NCBI GenBank assembly: GCA_021792955.1
Contig: JAJYTP010000005.1
Location: 1 to 61,346, forward strand
Source of the DNA: an archaeon
GTDB lineage: Archaea > Thermoproteota > Nitrososphaeria > Conexivisphaerales > UBA164
Length of the DNA stretch: 61,346 nucleotides
Reading direction: 5' to 3'
Position numbers and translations under genes: made by a program. This document shows, in pieces, positions 61,115 through 61,346 of this stretch. The notes beneath the pieces are model-generated. The model worked only from the letters and a program-made list of their open reading frames with translations, searched no databases and was not told the DNA's origin. How positions within the stretch are numbered: position 1 is the first letter of the stretch; each line of letters begins with the position of its first letter.

Positions 61115-61346
61115 TTGGTAAGGATCTGGAATTCCATCGATGCCCACTTTATGAATGGAAGCATCGTAATCAGGTCCAAAGGTAGGACTATTTCGCTGGA
61201 TTCAACAGCCCCCCTACAGGCCGATATCGCTTTCATCTCTCACGCGCATTATGATCACCTTCCTAGGCGTGTTTCTTCTACAGTCCTTGCCTCTAATGAA
61301 ACAGTCGAACTGGCTAGGATACGCGGGTTGCCCATTAAAAGCCATA
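61115..61346 (+). CDS. Metallo-beta-lactamase-fold hydrolase, cut by window end
   Basis: N-terminal fragment only, running off the right end. The frame from TTG 61115 gives MVRIWNSIDAHFMNGSIVIR and then a strand-rich region with the zinc motif ISHAHYDH (HxHxDH), followed by ASNETVELARIRG, as in nuclease-type members (RNA 3'-end processing or DNA repair exonucleases). TATA-like AATATATAC at about 61083-61091 sits at leaderless distance from the TTG. Exact subfamily cannot be set without the rest. Confidence 0.75.
   Translation, partial: MVRIWNSIDAHFMNGSIVIRSKGRTISLDSTAPLQADIAFISHAHYDHLPRRVSSTVLASNETVELARIRGLPIKSH

Noticed and set aside
60991-61236. Minus-strand 81-codon frame near the right end
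   Set aside because: It overlaps the plus-strand metallo-beta-lactamase gene, whose zinc motif is clear.

Overview
This is archaeal DNA. Evidence: ribosomal proteins S24e, S27ae, L7Ae, S28e, L24e and S15; initiation factors aIF1A and aIF2-beta; a Trm5 methyltransferase; archaeal class I aldolase; a CTP-dependent riboflavin kinase; tRNA genes without encoded CCA; frequent TTG/GTG starts; and TATA-like boxes about 25-32 bases before many start codons, as expected for leaderless archaeal mRNAs. A nuclease-dead RecJ/Cdc45 homologue beside S15, a PPi-type phosphofructokinase beside the aldolase and the aIF2-beta/DUF424/DUF99 cluster would suit a Thermoproteota (TACK)-like lineage, but a Thermoplasmata-like organism cannot be excluded. 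The lineage is inference.

Layout. 1-8.1 kb: peroxiredoxin, phosphatase, K+-independent proton-pumping pyrophosphatase, aldo/keto reductase, family 4 uracil-DNA glycosylase, S24e-S27ae, and an unusual pair (nucleotidyltransferase-kinase fusion plus zinc metalloprotease). 8.1-27.2 kb: mostly housekeeping: signal peptidase, two-gene methionine synthase, DEAD-box helicase with a tandem-repeat tail, aIF1A, CysRS, permease/aminotransferase, nucleotide-sugar dehydrogenase, inositol-phosphate synthase, glycosyltransferase, AMMECR1, Nudix, Trm5, DUF99-DUF424-aIF2-beta, UPF0200-UPF0201, tRNA-Met.

27.3-32.6 kb is an accessory island directly after tRNA-Met. It holds a tyrosine recombinase, an AbiE-type toxin-antitoxin pair with a 23-bp palindrome upstream, and a minus-strand operon of unknown small proteins led by a zinc-finger/winged-helix gene. 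Its intact genes look more G+C-rich than the flanks, and two of its genes carry in-frame stops, so it looks like a decaying integrated element.

32.7-61.3 kb: nucleoside/purine amidohydrolases, an adenylate kinase-like protein, a Y-family polymerase, aldolase + PPi-type phosphofructokinase, divergent riboflavin kinase-regulator and riboflavin transporter, L7Ae-S28e-L24e, NCS1 transporter divergent from an orphan molybdenum hydroxylase large subunit, a RecJ-like gene whose last codons lie inside tRNA-Ser, the aspS-gatC-gatA-gatB operon for indirect Asn-tRNA synthesis, adenine deaminase, nucleoside phosphorylase, an MFS carrier, a divergent NRAMP-like transporter, and the start of a metallo-beta-lactamase-fold gene cut by the window end.

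Two themes tie genes together. Pyrophosphate: the PPi-type phosphofructokinase and the membrane pyrophosphatase would draw on the same pool. Purines: two nucleoside-type deaminases, adenine deaminase, nucleoside phosphorylase, the NCS1 carrier and possibly the molybdenum hydroxylase suggest salvage or breakdown of purines.
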